Source of the DNA: Geminicoccus sp036263595
GTDB taxonomy: Bacteria > Pseudomonadota > Alphaproteobacteria > Geminicoccales > Geminicoccaceae
Assembly (NCBI RefSeq): GCF_036263595.1
Contig: NZ_DATAGQ010000194.1
Span: 6,139-70,138, forward strand
DNA: 64,000 nt
Reading direction: 5' to 3'
Under the pieces are notes generated by a model. The model made no database searches. It was not told the origin of the DNA and was given only the letters and a program-made list of their open reading frames with translations. Shown here piece after piece: positions 8,165 through 17,165 of the stretch (positions are counted from its first letter, which is position 1; each line of letters opens with the position of its first letter). Made by a program: the position numbers and the translations under genes.

Positions 8165-8901
8165 CGGGCCAGCACCAGCACCGCGAACCCGGCACCGCCG
8201 AGCCACGGGCCGAACCGGATGGCATGGCTTGGCTCGAAGCGGCCACGGGCTGCGATCAGGCTCGCCACGAGAGCGCTGGCCGCAGCCACGAGCACGACCC
8301 AAGCCAAGCCGGTCAGCCCGACCCAGATACCCAAGGCTCCCATGAGCTTGATGTCCCCGCCGCCAAGGCCGCTCCGTCCGCGCACGGCCTGGTAGCCCAG
8401 AGCCAGCGCAGCGAAGCCGGCGGCCCCGAGCAGGCCACCGGCCAGACCATCCATCGCTGACGGAGCCATCGGGTCGAACAGCAGCGCGAGTAGGCCAGCC
8501 AGGAGTAGCGTGCCGTTCAGGAGGTCGGGAAGGAGGCCATGAAAGTGGTCGATCGCGGCCAGGAGCACGAGCAGCCAGCCGGCCAGCATGACCCAGGCGA
8601 TGCTGGCTGGTGTCGCCAGGACGGCAACGACAGCGACCAGACCGCTCGCAGCCTCGATCCACGTCTCGTCCAACGGTATCGGTGCGCGGCAATGGCGGCA
8701 CCGCCCATGCAGGACGATGCGGCTGAGAATCGGGACCAGGTCGAGCGGCCCGAGCACGGTGCCGCAGGAATCGCAGGACGACCGTCCCGTGAGAGCCGCT
8801 GCCGGCCCCTCACCCCAGCGACGGGCCACCGTCGCCAGGAAGCTGCCGACACAGGCACCCGCCAGCGCGGCGACGATGGCGGATACCAGCTGCGCCGTCA
8901 G
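8158..8901 (-). CDS. gspO: Prepilin peptidase / N-methyltransferase of a type II secretion system
   Basis: An inner-membrane aspartyl protease that cleaves and N-methylates pseudopilins. Visible features: N-terminal helix with GACVGSFLATVARRW, a zinc-type tetracysteine loop (CDSCG...CRHC), and both catalytic aspartates (AAIDHFHGLLPD and GLGGGDIKLMGALG), among about seven membrane segments. A start at GTG 8829 would delete the first helix and the GSFL motif. In frame above it there is no ATG, GTG or TTG, so a CTG at 8901 (in CTGA overlapping the gspD stop) or at 8889 is proposed. Function is secure; the start is not. Confidence 0.88.
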   Translation of the reverse strand: MTAQLVSAIVAALAGACVGSFLATVARRWGEGPAAALTGRSSCDSCGTVLGPLDLVPILSRIVLHGRCRHCRAPIPLDETWIEAASGLVAVVAVLATPASIAWVMLAGWLLVLLAAIDHFHGLLPDLLNGTLLLAGLLALLFDPMAPSAMDGLAGGLLGAAGFAALALGYQAVRGRSGLGGGDIKLMGALGIWVGLTGLAWVVLVAAASALVASLIAARGRFEPSHAIRFGPWLGGAGFAVLVLARY

Positions 8902-11177
8902 CCCTGGGCGGCGGTGTCGGACACCGCCGGGGCCAGGGACGCCCCGGGACCGCCCAGTCCACGGATCGTACCGCGCTCGACCGGGCCGGGCACGATCGGG
9001 GTCGAGTTGAACCCACCCGTGATCCCGCGCATCCGGTCGCGGATCTCGCGGCCGATCGCACCGGCATCCTCCGCGTTGCGGATCACCCTGGGGGTGATGA
9101 ACACGAGCAGCTCGGTCCGAAGGCCCGTACGGTTGTTGTTGGCGAACAGGTCGCCGATGGCGGGGATGTCGGAGAGCAGCGGGATGCCTGAACGCTGGCG
9201 GCCCTCGCTGTCCTGGATCAAGCCGCCAAGGACGACCGTCTGGCCGGAGCGCACGGAGACGACGCTCTGCACCTTGCGCTGGTTGATGGTCGGCGTGAGC
9301 GAGTCCTCGGTCTCGCTCTGTACCACGCTGGACACTTCCTGGCTGATCTCCAGCGTAACGGTGCTGTTGCCACCGATCCGTGGCTTGACGGTCAGGATGA
9401 CGCCGGTCTCGCGGTACTGGATGGTGTTCACCGTCCGGGCAGTGTCGTCATCAGCTGTGGCGGAGCGAACCGTGATGGGGACTTCATTGCCGACGTTCAG
9501 CGTGGCCTCGCGATTGTCCTGCACCACCAGCGTCGGAGCGCTCATCACCCGTACGTCCGTGACGGATGAAAGCGCATCGAGCGCGATGATCTGGTTGTTG
9601 CCGCTGTTGAACAGGAAACTGAAGCCGGGAAAGCCATTGGAGATCGGATCGGCACCGTTCGCCCCTCTCGCTCCGTTCAGGAAGCCGAAGGTGAAGTCGC
9701 CGCTGTCGAAGAAGTACTGCACGCCATAGCGCAGCCGGTCGTTCAGCGTCACTTCGGCGATCGTGGCGTCGATCACGACTTGGCCCGGCGGCGTGTCCAG
9801 CCGCCGAGCGGTCGCCTCGATCATCCGGTAGAGGTCAGGCGTCGCCCGGATGACCAGCGTGTTGTTGATCTCGTTCGGCACGATCTTCACCTGCCGAAGC
9901 GCGTCGCCGTTGCCCAGGCTGGCGCCGCCACCACCGCCGAAATCAAGCTGGGCCGCCTGGGCCAGCCCCACATCGGGAGGGACTTGTCCTGTATCTGCAA
10001 GCTGTGCGCCGTCGACGGCGGCGGCTGGCGCCGCTGTGGGCGGAGCGACGCCTGCCAATGCACCGCCACCATCGGCAATCACGGCCGCCAGCGTCGCCGC
10101 CATTGCCGCGGCCGGCGTGTAGCGCAGCTGGTAGATGTTGAGCTGCGTGCCGACCGAATTGCCGGCGTCCAGCCGCTCGACCCATTCCCTGGCGCGCTGC
10201 ACACCCTCCAGGTCACTGGAGACGACCAGCACCGCGTTCAGCCGCTGCATCGGGATGAAGCGCATGCCCTCGTAGGCCGTAAAGTCCTGTGCCGCGGCAG
10301 CACCACGCACGCCGAAGATCGCCTCCAGCTCTGGAATGACTGCCTCCGGCGTGGTCGCCTGGAGCGGGAAGATGCCGACTGAGCGGCCGGCCAGCCAGTC
10401 GACGTCGACATCCGCGATCGTATCGACCACCGTCTGGCGTTCCTGCGCAGTGCCGCTCACCAGCAGGAGGTTGCGCTGCATGTCGATGCGCAGGTCATCC
10501 GGATTGGCGATGAGCGGACGCGCGAACTCCTGGGCAGTGATGGCCGGCACGTGCTGGAGCGGGATCACCGTGACGCCATAGCCCGGCTCGATCCGCTGCG
10601 GCGAATCCCCGAGTTGCGCCACCCCTGCGCGGCCGATCGCATTGCGCATCTGGACGACCGCGTAGCCGCCAGCTTCCTGCACCAGCGCCGCCTCGTTCTG
10701 TCGGAGCACGGTTTCGAGGGTCGCCAGCAGGTCGTTGCGGCTCATCGCCGCCGAGGTCGACAGCGTCACCGTTCCGTTGACCGCAGGATCGAGCGTGTAG
10801 TTGACCTGGAGCACATCGCCCAGGATGGTGCGCACCACCTCGCGCAGGTCGGCGTTCTCGAAGTTCAGCTGGACGCCCGCACCATCCTCGGTGACCACCG
10901 CGCCTTGCCGGGCATTGCGCGCACTCGTCTGGCCGGAGGTGTAGATCCTTGCTCCAGGCGTGCCGGATCCATCTCTGACGGGAACACCGGTCGACGGATC
11001 GAACAGCTGAGCCGGCTCCGGCGGCGGCTCGAAATCGAGGTCGCGGATCCCATCTGTGATCGACGGCTGTCCAACGCCACTTTGTGCACAACCCGCAAGT
11101 AGTGCAACAAATCCAATATGCATGAGGTTCTTCGCGAACGCACGGCCTGCAGGGCTGGTCGCCTTGAACAGCATCAT
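8898..11177 (-). CDS. gspD: Type II secretion system secretin GspD (lipoprotein form)
   Basis: A 759-residue outer-membrane secretin. The start at 11177 (MMLFKATS) gives a lipoprotein signal with lipobox LLAGC. The order is: N0 domain (VQLNFENADLREVVRTILGD), N1-N3 repeats with IIVSGT-type segments (LLLVSGTAQERQTV, AVLVVSSDLEGV), a Gly/Ala-rich insert in N3, then the secretin barrel ending YRETGVILTVKPRIGGNST...VVLGGLIQDSEGRQRSGIPLLSDIPAIGDLF, the GspD signature. It should form the multimeric outer-membrane exit pore. It is divergent from gspE and followed directly by the prepilin peptidase. Confidence 0.95.
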   Translation of the reverse strand: MMLFKATSPAGRAFAKNLMHIGFVALLAGCAQSGVGQPSITDGIRDLDFEPPPEPAQLFDPSTGVPVRDGSGTPGARIYTSGQTSARNARQGAVVTEDGAGVQLNFENADLREVVRTILGDVLQVNYTLDPAVNGTVTLSTSAAMSRNDLLATLETVLRQNEAALVQEAGGYAVVQMRNAIGRAGVAQLGDSPQRIEPGYGVTVIPLQHVPAITAQEFARPLIANPDDLRIDMQRNLLLVSGTAQERQTVVDTIADVDVDWLAGRSVGIFPLQATTPEAVIPELEAIFGVRGAAAAQDFTAYEGMRFIPMQRLNAVLVVSSDLEGVQRAREWVERLDAGNSVGTQLNIYQLRYTPAAAMAATLAAVIADGGGALAGVAPPTAAPAAAVDGAQLADTGQVPPDVGLAQAAQLDFGGGGGASLGNGDALRQVKIVPNEINNTLVIRATPDLYRMIEATARRLDTPPGQVVIDATIAEVTLNDRLRYGVQYFFDSGDFTFGFLNGARGANGADPISNGFPGFSFLFNSGNNQIIALDALSSVTDVRVMSAPTLVVQDNREATLNVGNEVPITVRSATADDDTARTVNTIQYRETGVILTVKPRIGGNSTVTLEISQEVSSVVQSETEDSLTPTINQRKVQSVVSVRSGQTVVLGGLIQDSEGRQRSGIPLLSDIPAIGDLFANNNRTGLRTELLVFITPRVIRNAEDAGAIGREIRDRMRGITGGFNSTPIVPGPVERGTIRGLGGPGASLAPAVSDTAAQG

Positions 11178-11318
11178 CGTATTTATGGGATCACCGACTG
11201 TGTCATGGGTGCAAATACGACGCTCGGCCCCTACCCCCCGGTTTCCTCCGAGCATCCGCTTATGCGTAGTGCCGCTCGCCTTCTCCTACGTCAAGTGAAG
11301 CGGGGCAACGTGACGACT

Positions 11319-11347
11319 TTGACACGCCGGTGCCCGATCGGGCAAAT
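11319..11347 (+). promoter_or_regulatory. Putative sigma70-type promoter of gspE
   Basis: TTGACA at 11319-11324, a 17-base spacer and GCAAAT at 11342-11347. The -35 box is perfect and the -10 box matches at three of six positions. The predicted transcription start lies near 11354, so the in-frame GTG at 11330 cannot be the gspE start and ATG 11423 or 11369 is favoured. Confidence 0.4.
11331..11344. promoter_or_regulatory. Perfect 14-base palindrome inside the gspE promoter
   Basis: TGCCCGATCGGGCA is a perfect inverted repeat lying between the -35 and -10 boxes. That is a position where a dimeric repressor or activator could act on gspE and perhaps on the divergent gspD. No particular regulator is implied by the sequence. 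Confidence 0.4.
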
Positions 11348-11422
11348 CATGGTGCCGATGAACCAGGCATGCTTTTTCGGGATGTGCATTTCCTGCGCTG
11401 GCCCCGTGCGAAAGAACTTGAG

Positions 11423-13105
11423 ATGGATCTGATCCTTACCAGGCTCGTCGAGGCCGGCCGTCTTGGCGTTGCGGACGTGGCGCGTGTCCGCGAGCAGGCT
11501 TCCATGTCGGCGGAGCCGCTGCCGGCCCTGCTGGCCAAGAGCGGTCTGATGACCCCGTCCAGCTTCGCGCGAGCGATGGCGGACCTCTACGACATCGAGA
11601 TGGTTTCTGCCGACGCGCTGCCGAAGGAGCCGGTCTTCCCGGGCCAGCTCGCGGGCCGCTTCCTCGAAGCCAATCGGGCCCTGCCGATCCGCTACGACGA
11701 TCACACGGTCTGGCTCGCCATGGCCGATCCGACCAACAGCGCTGCCATGCGCGCAGTGACGATCGCCACCAAGCGCCGGGTGGTGCCGGTCGTCGTCCCC
11801 TATGACGAGTTGGACCGCGCCATCGCCAAGGCGATCCGCGCGGACGCGCCATCCCTGGACCAGATCGGCCGCGATGCGGCTGGCGGCGAGGTGCTCGACC
11901 AGCTGCCGGACGACAAGGAAAGCCTGGAACACCAGGCCGAGGCGGCGCCGGTGATCCGCTTCGTGAACCAGATGCTGTCGGATGCCGCCCGGATGTCGGC
12001 GTCCGACATTCATGTGGAGCCGGCGCGTGACCGCCTGCGGGTACGATTCCGAGTTCATGGCCGGCTGCGGGAGATCGGCGCCCCACCGGCTCGCCTCGCC
12101 GCGGCCGTGATCTCGCGCATCAAGATCATGGCGCGGCTGGACATCGCCGAGCGCCGCCTGCCCCAGGACGGCCGTGCCCGGGTGCTGGTCGACCAGCGCC
12201 GCTTCGACCTACGTGTAGCCACGGCACCGTCCGTCCATGGCGAGAGCGTGGTGATCCGCCTGCTCGAGACCGACAAGGACGCGCCGAGCTTCGTCGAGCT
12301 GGGCATGCCACCGGCGATCGAGGCCGCCATCCGCCGCCAGCTCGCTGCACCCCACGGCATGTTCCTGGTGACCGGCCCCACCGGTAGCGGCAAGACCACG
12401 ACGCTGTACACGTCCCTGCGCCAGCTGGATGCCGTCAGCGACAAGATCATCTCGATCGAGGACCCGGTGGAGTACCAGGTCGAGGGCGTGACGCAGATCC
12501 AGGTGCGCCCGGAGATCGACCTCGGCTTTGCCAGGATCCTGCGCAGCGTCGTCCGCCACGACCCGGACGTGATCATGGTCGGCGAGACGCGCGACGGCGA
12601 AACCGCCGACATCGCCGTGAACGCCGCCCTGACGGGGCATCTTCTCCTCTCTACCCTGCACACCAACAGTGCTGCCGGCGCGATCGGCCGTCTGCTCGAC
12701 ATGGGCGTGGAGCCGTTCCTTTTGGCTTCCGTGCTGCGCGGGGTGCTCGGCCAGCGGCTGGTGGCGGAACTCTGCCCGCACTGCCGGCGGCCGCATTCCC
12801 CGACCGCGGAGGAAGAGGCCCTCCTGCATCGCTTCGGCGGCAAGGACCTGCCGCCGACCCTGTTCGCGTCGGACGGCTGCGACAAGTGCAACGGCATCGG
12901 CATTGTCGGCCGCGTCGGCATCTTCGAGATGCTGGAGGTGGACGAGGAGATCCGCCACCTGATCCGGGAGCGGGCCCCCTCCCAGGCCGTGCAGTCGCAC
13001 GCCATGTCCAAGGGAATGACCACCATGTTCCAGGACGGCATCGCCAAGGCCAGGGCCGGCGTGACGACGCTCGACGAAGTCCTGCGCGCCACCGAGGAGT
13101 TCTGA
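11423..13105 (+). CDS. gspE: Type II secretion ATPase GspE
   Basis: A 560-residue cytoplasmic hexameric ATPase from ATG 11423 (MDLILTRLVEAGRLG); an in-frame ATG at 11369 is possible. After an N1E-type helical domain it shows the Walker A box GPTGSGKTTT near residue 318, an Asp box (SIEDPVEYQVEGVTQ), the Walker B region DPDVIMVGETRD, the His box (LLLSTLHTNSA), and the zinc-binding tetracysteine CPHC...CDKC around residues 451-488, typical of GspE/PilB. It powers pseudopilus assembly. gspF follows after four bases. Confidence 0.95.
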   Translation: MDLILTRLVEAGRLGVADVARVREQASMSAEPLPALLAKSGLMTPSSFARAMADLYDIEMVSADALPKEPVFPGQLAGRFLEANRALPIRYDDHTVWLAMADPTNSAAMRAVTIATKRRVVPVVVPYDELDRAIAKAIRADAPSLDQIGRDAAGGEVLDQLPDDKESLEHQAEAAPVIRFVNQMLSDAARMSASDIHVEPARDRLRVRFRVHGRLREIGAPPARLAAAVISRIKIMARLDIAERRLPQDGRARVLVDQRRFDLRVATAPSVHGESVVIRLLETDKDAPSFVELGMPPAIEAAIRRQLAAPHGMFLVTGPTGSGKTTTLYTSLRQLDAVSDKIISIEDPVEYQVEGVTQIQVRPEIDLGFARILRSVVRHDPDVIMVGETRDGETADIAVNAALTGHLLLSTLHTNSAAGAIGRLLDMGVEPFLLASVLRGVLGQRLVAELCPHCRRPHSPTAEEEALLHRFGGKDLPPTLFASDGCDKCNGIGIVGRVGIFEMLEVDEEIRHLIRERAPSQAVQSHAMSKGMTTMFQDGIAKARAGVTTLDEVLRATEEF

Positions 13106-13109
13106 GCGG

Positions 13110-14354
13110 ATGGCTTCGTTCCGCTACCGGGCGCTGACGGCCGCCGGCCAGATGACGACGGGCGACGTCGAGGGAGCGAACCGTGCCGCGGCGGTGCGTG
13201 CCCTGGAGGCGATGGGTCTGGTACCGGTCGACATCACGGAGGGGCGGGCCGGCGGCCAGCGCTCCGGCGAGGCACGGGCTTCCGAGCGGCCCTCGGGCGG
13301 CACGTCCGTGTTCGGCGTCAGCGCCGCCATGGTCACCCAGTTCACCCGGGAGCTGGCGACGCTCGTCTCGGCTGGGCAGACCCTGGCCTGGTCGCTGGAA
13401 ACTCTGGCCCAGGACGAGACCATGGGCCGGCTCGGCGGGATCATCAACCAGCTCCTGGGCGAGGTGAAGAGCGGCAAGAGCTTCACCGATGCCCTTTCCC
13501 AGCATCCCAAGCTGTTTCCCCGCTCCTATCTCGGCATGGTCCGGGCCGGCGAAGCGACTGGCGCCCTCGATTCGGCGCTGCTCGAGCTGGCGGCCCTGCG
13601 GGAGCGCGAGGAGCGCACGCGCGCGAAGCTGATCGGCGCCATGACCTACCCGATCCTCCTGGCGGTGGTCGCCATCGGCTCGCTCCTGGTCCTGCTGACC
13701 GTCGTGGTGCCCCAGTTCGAGCCGCTGTTCGCCGATGCCGGTGCCAGCCTGCCTGCATCGACCCAGGTGACGCTCGCCGTAGCGAGGTTCGTCGAGGTCT
13801 ATGGCATCCCGATGGTCGTGGGCCTGGGGATCCTCATCGTCCTCCTGGTGGCGGCCACCCGACAGGAATCGTCGGCTCGTGTCTTCCATCGCATCTTGCT
13901 GCGCCTGCCGCTGATCGGCGGCATCGCTCGGGCAAGGGCGACGGCGCAAACGACCAGGGTCATGGGATCGCTGCTCGCTGGCGGCGTCGAGCTGCCGCAG
14001 GCCCTGCAGCTCACCAGGGACGTGGTCGGCAACCGTGCGGTCGGTGTCAGCCTGGACCGCGCCCTGTCCGGGGTGCGGCAGGGCCGGCCCTTGTGGATGT
14101 GCCTGAACGATGGCGGCCTCCTGGCACCGCAGGCGATCCGCCTGTGCCGGATCGGCGAGGAGACCGGCCGCCTGGGCATGACCCTGCAGCAGGCCGCCAG
14201 CTGGTTCGAGACCCGGCTCGAGGAGCGCATCCAGCGCATCCTCTCGATCATGGAGCCCCTGATCGTGGTGACGCTGGGCGTGACCGTGGCCGGCGTCGTG
14301 CTCTCTATCCTGGCCGCCGTCCTCGCCGTGAACGATCTGGCTGGAGTCCGCTGA
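13110..14354 (+). CDS. gspF: Type II secretion inner-membrane platform protein GspF
   Basis: A 414-residue protein starting MASFRYRALTAAGQMTTGDVEG, the standard GspF/PilC opening. It has two tandem T2SF domains (about residues 70-195 and 275-395) and three membrane helices (AVVAIGSLLVLLTVVVPQF, MVVGLGILIVLLVAA, and a C-terminal VVTLGVTVAGVVLSILAAVL). The sequences LAWSLETLAQD and VELPQALQLTRD mark the repeats. It couples the ATPase to the pseudopilus. No gspG or other pseudopilin gene follows; the next gene is recJ on the opposite strand. Confidence 0.94.
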   Translation: MASFRYRALTAAGQMTTGDVEGANRAAAVRALEAMGLVPVDITEGRAGGQRSGEARASERPSGGTSVFGVSAAMVTQFTRELATLVSAGQTLAWSLETLAQDETMGRLGGIINQLLGEVKSGKSFTDALSQHPKLFPRSYLGMVRAGEATGALDSALLELAALREREERTRAKLIGAMTYPILLAVVAIGSLLVLLTVVVPQFEPLFADAGASLPASTQVTLAVARFVEVYGIPMVVGLGILIVLLVAATRQESSARVFHRILLRLPLIGGIARARATAQTTRVMGSLLAGGVELPQALQLTRDVVGNRAVGVSLDRALSGVRQGRPLWMCLNDGGLLAPQAIRLCRIGEETGRLGMTLQQAASWFETRLEERIQRILSIMEPLIVVTLGVTVAGVVLSILAAVLAVNDLAGVR

Positions 14355-14388
14355 CCAGCCGGATCCAGGCGGACGACCGGCCCCTGGC

Positions 14389-16161
14389 TCAGGCGGACGC
14401 ATCGATGATGTGGAAGCTGACCCGCTCGCTTCCCATGCGTCGCTCCAGCTTCAGCGTGCCGGCCAGCTGGATCGGCCGCTGGGTCGTGCGCAGCAGATCG
14501 CCGAGCGGGCGCTCGAGGGCGCGGAAGGCGATTCCGTCGAGCCTTGCGCCATCGCGCCCCTCCAGTCGGACGGCGACATGGCCGGTCCCGACCGAGCGGG
14601 CATCGGCGACCTTCGCGTCGACCAGATGGATACGAGGTTCGTCGTTGCCGGCACCGAACGGCTGCAATTGCTCCAGGGCAAGTGCCAGGTCGCGTCCACA
14701 GGCCCCGACCGAGACGGATGCGTCGAGGTCGAGCGGCCGGCGAGGACGACTCGCCCCGGGGCCCGCCGTGATCGCTGCACGCAGATGGGCGATGAATGTC
14801 GCGAGGCTGTCGGCATGGATGGTGACCCCCGCTGCCATGGGATGGCCACCGCCCTTGAGCAGGATGCCGCGCTGGCGCGCGTCGATGACGGAACGGCCGA
14901 GGTCGACGCCTGGCACCGAGCGGGCTGAGCCCTTGCCGACACCATGCTCGTCGAAGCCGATCACGAAGACCGGCCGGTCGTACTTCTCCACCAACCGGCT
15001 GGCGACGATCCCGATGACGCCGACATGCCATCCCTGGCCGGACGCCACCAGCACGGGAGCCTCCTCGTCGACCTGTGCGCGCACGGCCCGATCCGCCAGG
15101 TCGAGGATCTCCCGTTCGATCTGGCGCCGCCGGCTGTTCAGCTGGTCCAGCCGGGCGGCCAGTGCACTGGCCTCGCGGGCATCCGTTTCGGTCAGAAGGC
15201 GAACGCCCAGGTCCGACTGGTCGATCCGCCCCCCCGCATTGATGCGAGGTCCAAGCAGATAACCCAGATGCCAGGCCTCCAGGGCTTCCGGCGCTCGCGC
15301 TTCCAGGGAAAGCTGGGCTAGGCCCGTGTTCTGGCGCTTGGCCATCACCCGCAGACCCTGGCGGACGAAGGCGCGGTTGAGGCCCTGTAGCGGGACGACG
15401 TCGCAAACCGTCCCGAGCGCCACCAGGTCCAGCATCGCCATCAGGTCAGGCTCGGCACGCCCGCACCTGCGCAGTTCGCGATTGGCCGCGACCAGCAGGA
15501 GGAAGGTGACCCCCACCGCGGCCAGATGCCCGTATGGGCTCACCTGGTCGTTCCGGTTCGGGTTGACCACCGCGTAGGCTGCCGGAAGCGTGGCCTCGGC
15601 GACGTGGTGGTCGACCACGATCACCTCCTGGCCGATGCCCGCCGCGTGGGACAAGGGCTCGAACGCGGTCGTGCCGCTGTCCAGCGACAGCACCAGCCGG
15701 CAACCACCCGCCGAGAGACGATCCAGGGCCGCAGCGTTGGGACCGTAGCCGTCCAGCAGTCGGTCCGGAATCTCGATGATCACCTCGTTGCCGCAGGCGC
15801 GCAGCCAGCGGCTCAGGAGCGCGGCCGACGTGGCCCCATCCACGTCGTAGTCGCCGATGATCCCGACCCGCTCGCCCTTCTCGACTGCATCGGCCAGCCG
15901 TGTCGCCGCACGATCCATGTCGAGCAGGTGCGACGGGTCGACCAGGAAATCCCGCAGCCTCGGCTCGAGAAAGCCATCGACCTGGTCCAGGCCGATTCCG
16001 CGCCCGGCCAGCACGCGGGCGACCACGTCCGCCAGTCCCTTGCGCTGGACGAGCGCAGTGACGAGATCCGGATCGGTGGGGCGCTCGCGCCAGGGTCTGC
16101 CGGAAACAGGGCTCAGTCGGTCGAGCAACCGCCCGTCAGCGGCCGAAATGCGGGACGACAC
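14389..16161 (-). CDS. recJ: Single-stranded-DNA-specific exonuclease RecJ
   Basis: A 590-residue 5'-3' ssDNA exonuclease acting in RecFOR recombination, mismatch and base excision repair. It carries the DHH-family motifs in order: IIGDYDVDGATSAALL, LSLDSGTTAFE, IVVDHHVAEATLP, LVALGTVCDVVPL, then the DHHA1 part (VIGIVASRLVEKYDRPVFVIG, GGGHPMAAGVT) and a C-terminal OB-like region. The GTG start at 16161 overlaps the glpX stop by 26 bases, so the two are co-transcribed. Length is normal for the family. Confidence 0.95.
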   Translation of the reverse strand: MSSRISAADGRLLDRLSPVSGRPWRERPTDPDLVTALVQRKGLADVVARVLAGRGIGLDQVDGFLEPRLRDFLVDPSHLLDMDRAATRLADAVEKGERVGIIGDYDVDGATSAALLSRWLRACGNEVIIEIPDRLLDGYGPNAAALDRLSAGGCRLVLSLDSGTTAFEPLSHAAGIGQEVIVVDHHVAEATLPAAYAVVNPNRNDQVSPYGHLAAVGVTFLLLVAANRELRRCGRAEPDLMAMLDLVALGTVCDVVPLQGLNRAFVRQGLRVMAKRQNTGLAQLSLEARAPEALEAWHLGYLLGPRINAGGRIDQSDLGVRLLTETDAREASALAARLDQLNSRRRQIEREILDLADRAVRAQVDEEAPVLVASGQGWHVGVIGIVASRLVEKYDRPVFVIGFDEHGVGKGSARSVPGVDLGRSVIDARQRGILLKGGGHPMAAGVTIHADSLATFIAHLRAAITAGPGASRPRRPLDLDASVSVGACGRDLALALEQLQPFGAGNDEPRIHLVDAKVADARSVGTGHVAVRLEGRDGARLDGIAFRALERPLGDLLRTTQRPIQLAGTLKLERRMGSERVSFHIIDASA

Positions 16162-17128
16162 CGCGCTTCTGTCCCATGTTGTGCTCGGCCAGGACGGTGC
16201 GGACGGTGCCGGTCTTCGAGCGCATCACGATGGAGTGGGTGGTCACCCGCGTGCCAACCCGGCGGATGCCCTGCAGCATGGTGCCATCGGTGACGCCGGT
16301 GGCGCAGAAGGTCACGTCGCCCTTCGCCAGCTCCTCCAGGTCATAGATCCGGTCGAAGTCGGTGACCCCGAGCTTGCGGGCACGCGACTTCTCCTCCTCG
16401 TTGCGGAACAGGAGCTTGCCCTGGAACTGGCCACCGATGCAGCGCAGCGCCGCCGAGGCGAGCACACCCTCGGGTGCCCCGCCGCTGCCCATGTAGATGT
16501 CGACCCCCGTATCGGAGCGCGAGGTCGCGATCACGCCGGCCACATCGCCATCGCCGATCAGGCGGATCCGTGCCCCGGCCTTGCGCACGTCGGCGATCAG
16601 GTCGGCATGCCGGGGGCGGTCCAGGATCATGACGACTAGGTCGTTCACATGGACACCCTTGGCGTCCGCCACCCGACCAAGGTTCGCCTGCACCGGGTCG
16701 CCGAGCTTGATCACGCCATCGGGCAGGCCGCCGCCTACGGCGATCTTGTCCATGTAGACGTCGGGCGCGTTCAGGAAGCCACCCTTGGCCGCCATCGCCA
16801 GGCAGGCCAGGGCATTGGCACCGCCCTTGGCACAGATCGTGGTACCTTCCAGGGGATCCAGGGCGATATCGACGGCAGGCCCGCGGCCGGTGCCGACCTT
16901 CTCGCCGATATAGAGCATCGGCGCTTCGTCGCGCTCGCCCTCGCCGATGACGACCTCGCCCTCGATGTCCAGGACATTGAGCGCCGACCGCATGGCATCG
17001 ACGGCCGCCTGATCAGCGGCCTTCTCGTCGCCCAGGCCCATGAGGCGGGACGCAGCCAAGGCCGCCGCCTCGGTCACGCGGACAGCGTCCATGGCGAGAT
17101 TGCGGTCTTCACTCTGGTAGTCGCTCAT
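16136..17128 (-). CDS. glpX: Class II fructose-1,6-bisphosphatase
   Basis: A 330-residue GlpX-type, metal-dependent, lithium-sensitive-fold phosphatase of gluconeogenesis. Recognised by LDIEGEVVIGEGERDEAPML, the metal site ALDPLEGTTICAKGGANALA, DVYMDKIAVGGG and the sugar-binding region MGSGGAPEGVLASAALRCIGG. The start MSDYQSEDRNLAMDAVRVTEAAA is typical. It lies between hom and recJ, an order seen in many alphaproteobacteria. Confidence 0.96.
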   Translation of the reverse strand: MSDYQSEDRNLAMDAVRVTEAAALAASRLMGLGDEKAADQAAVDAMRSALNVLDIEGEVVIGEGERDEAPMLYIGEKVGTGRGPAVDIALDPLEGTTICAKGGANALACLAMAAKGGFLNAPDVYMDKIAVGGGLPDGVIKLGDPVQANLGRVADAKGVHVNDLVVMILDRPRHADLIADVRKAGARIRLIGDGDVAGVIATSRSDTGVDIYMGSGGAPEGVLASAALRCIGGQFQGKLLFRNEEEKSRARKLGVTDFDRIYDLEELAKGDVTFCATGVTDGTMLQGIRRVGTRVTTHSIVMRSKTGTVRTVLAEHNMGQKRGVVPHFGR

Positions 17129-17165
17129 GTTCGGCCCTCTTGAAGCGTCCAGGATTCTAAATCTG

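Noticed and set aside
12651..15406. Long minus-strand open frames across gspE, gspF and recJ
   Set aside because: They are repetitive Arg/Gly/Pro/His-rich shadows of genes with full motif support.
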